A stretch of DNA of 64,000 nt. Source: JASHPR01 sp963833885. GTDB lineage: Bacteria > Actinomycetota > Actinomycetes > Streptosporangiales > Streptosporangiaceae. Below the pieces are notes generated by a model, which saw only the letters and a list, made by a program, of their open reading frames with translations, was not told where the DNA came from and ran no database searches. Positions within the stretch are counted from its first letter, which is position 1, and the number at the start of each line of letters is the position of its first letter. A program made the position numbers and the translations under genes. The stretch covers positions 1-64,000 of the forward strand of contig CAWHZU010000007.1 in the NCBI GenBank assembly GCA_963833885.1, given 5' to 3'. Of this stretch, positions 63,481-64,000 are shown piece by piece.

Positions 63481-63514
63481 GGGCTCCCTAGAGCACGGCC
63501 AGCGGTACATCGAT
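63481..63514. repeat. Partner of the 16.5-kb inverted repeat
   Basis: Ends in GCGGTACATCGAT, identical to 16499-16511. The preceding bases match at 12 of 21 positions. Lies between the divergent lhr and acyl-CoA synthetase genes, about 100 bases upstream of the latter. Confidence 0.45.
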
Positions 63515-63614
63515 AGCCCCGGTCGGCGTGGCTAGGCCCTATTGATTCGGCCGATCCGGGGGGAAGATGCTGAAGGGGCTGCATTGGCGCAGCTGCCCGG
63601 TCTGGGGAGGCGAT

Positions 63615-64000
63615 ATGGCGAGTCTGACCTCGGTGTTGCGGCAGGCGGCCGCCGACCATGCTGACCGCCCGGCAGTGCGCATGGACGCGGAGGTGCTGAC
63701 CTACGCGGACTTGTGGGATGCCGCCGCCCGCGTGGCCGGGCTGCTGGCAACGCTCGGCGTGGAGCCGGGCGACCGGGTCGGCATCATGCTGCCGAACGTG
63801 CCCGCGTTCCCGATCGCCTACTACGGCACGCTCGCCGCCGGAGGCGTGGTGGTGCCGATGAACCCGCTGCTCAAGAGCCGTGAGGTCGCCTACTACCTGG
63901 GCGATTCGGGCGCAAAGGTGCTGTTCGCCTGGCACGGCGCGGCCGGCGAGGCCGCTAAGGGAGCCGCCGATACCGGCGCCAGGGTCGTGGACGTCGCCGA
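63615..64000 (+). CDS. AMP-dependent acyl-CoA synthetase, N-terminal part (3' end outside window)
   Basis: ATG 63615 has GGGGAGG 5 bases upstream; the frame is open to the window end (128 codons). It shows the start of an adenylate-forming ligase: TYADLWDAAARVAGLLATLG, GDRVGIMLPNVPAFPIAYYG, GGVVVPMNPLLKSREVAYYL. This pattern is typical of long-chain or medium-chain fatty acyl-CoA ligases. The P-loop and specificity residues lie outside the window. Confidence 0.88.
   Translation, partial: MASLTSVLRQAAADHADRPAVRMDAEVLTYADLWDAAARVAGLLATLGVEPGDRVGIMLPNVPAFPIAYYGTLAAGGVVVPMNPLLKSREVAYYLGDSGAKVLFAWHGAAGEAAKGAADTGARVVDVA

Overview
The window is very GC-rich, with dense codon-biased genes, many GTG starts, GTGA/ATGA stop-start overlaps and actinobacterial markers: ClgR- and RodZ-like regulators, an EttA/SSB pair, RNase J beside dapA, PaaX and an F420/PPOX-type protein. 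It is chromosomal DNA of a high-GC actinomycete related to Streptomyces/Streptosporangiales. The species cannot be named from the sequence. No rRNA, tRNA, CRISPR array, transposase or phage gene was seen.

Layout. 0-1.3 kb: end of a GtrA-like membrane protein and a family-2 glycosyltransferase. 1.6-5.7 kb: tetrapyrrole/cobalamin genes (cobH with an active-site His to Tyr change, a BluB-CobT fusion, a CysG-type dehydrogenase/SUMT fusion). 5.7-9.6 kb: two overlapping dynamin-like GTPases. 9.6-16.3 kb: peptidase E-like protein, a signal-less HtrA-like protease, SSB, EttA and two exported proteins. 16.5-22.7 kb: GlbO haemoglobin with an MscS channel, a frameshifted XRE/TPR regulator, prolyl oligopeptidase and an HNH endonuclease. 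22.7-26.1 kb: MFS transporter with its ArsR-like regulator and a large palindromic operator, a second truncated haemoglobin, and an SGNH hydrolase. 26.1-26.8 kb: a 680-base non-coding stretch rich in hairpins. 26.8-29.4 kb: dapA and RNase J.

29.5-43.0 kb looks like an accessory catabolic block. It holds a nitrate/sulfonate/taurine-type ABC importer, an aldehyde dehydrogenase, a frameshifted ThDP enzyme and a methyltransferase. A 2-aminobenzoate (or salicylate) CoA-dependent module follows: CoA ligase, PaaX-like regulator, RidA and the flavin monooxygenase/reductase fusion. This block separates dapA-rnj from a housekeeping run at 43.1-50.2 kb: ftsK, rodZ-like, rimO, pgsA, pncC/cinA, clgR-like. 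50.2-57.0 kb carries an Rrf2 regulator and a sugar system (GH3 hexosaminidase, two permeases, binding lipoprotein, divergent ROK repressor with a palindromic operator). 57.0-64.0 kb holds a small membrane peptide, a TPR protein, a PPOX protein, a frameshifted Lhr helicase and the start of an acyl-CoA synthetase.

Two window-wide patterns stand out. Short in-frame tandem repeats (15 or 18 nt) interrupt four unrelated genes, and longer arrays lie between genes. Four genes (XRE/TPR regulator, ThDP enzyme, pgsA, lhr) each need the same +1 frame change to give a normal protein. That suggests either real decay or a systematic sequence problem.
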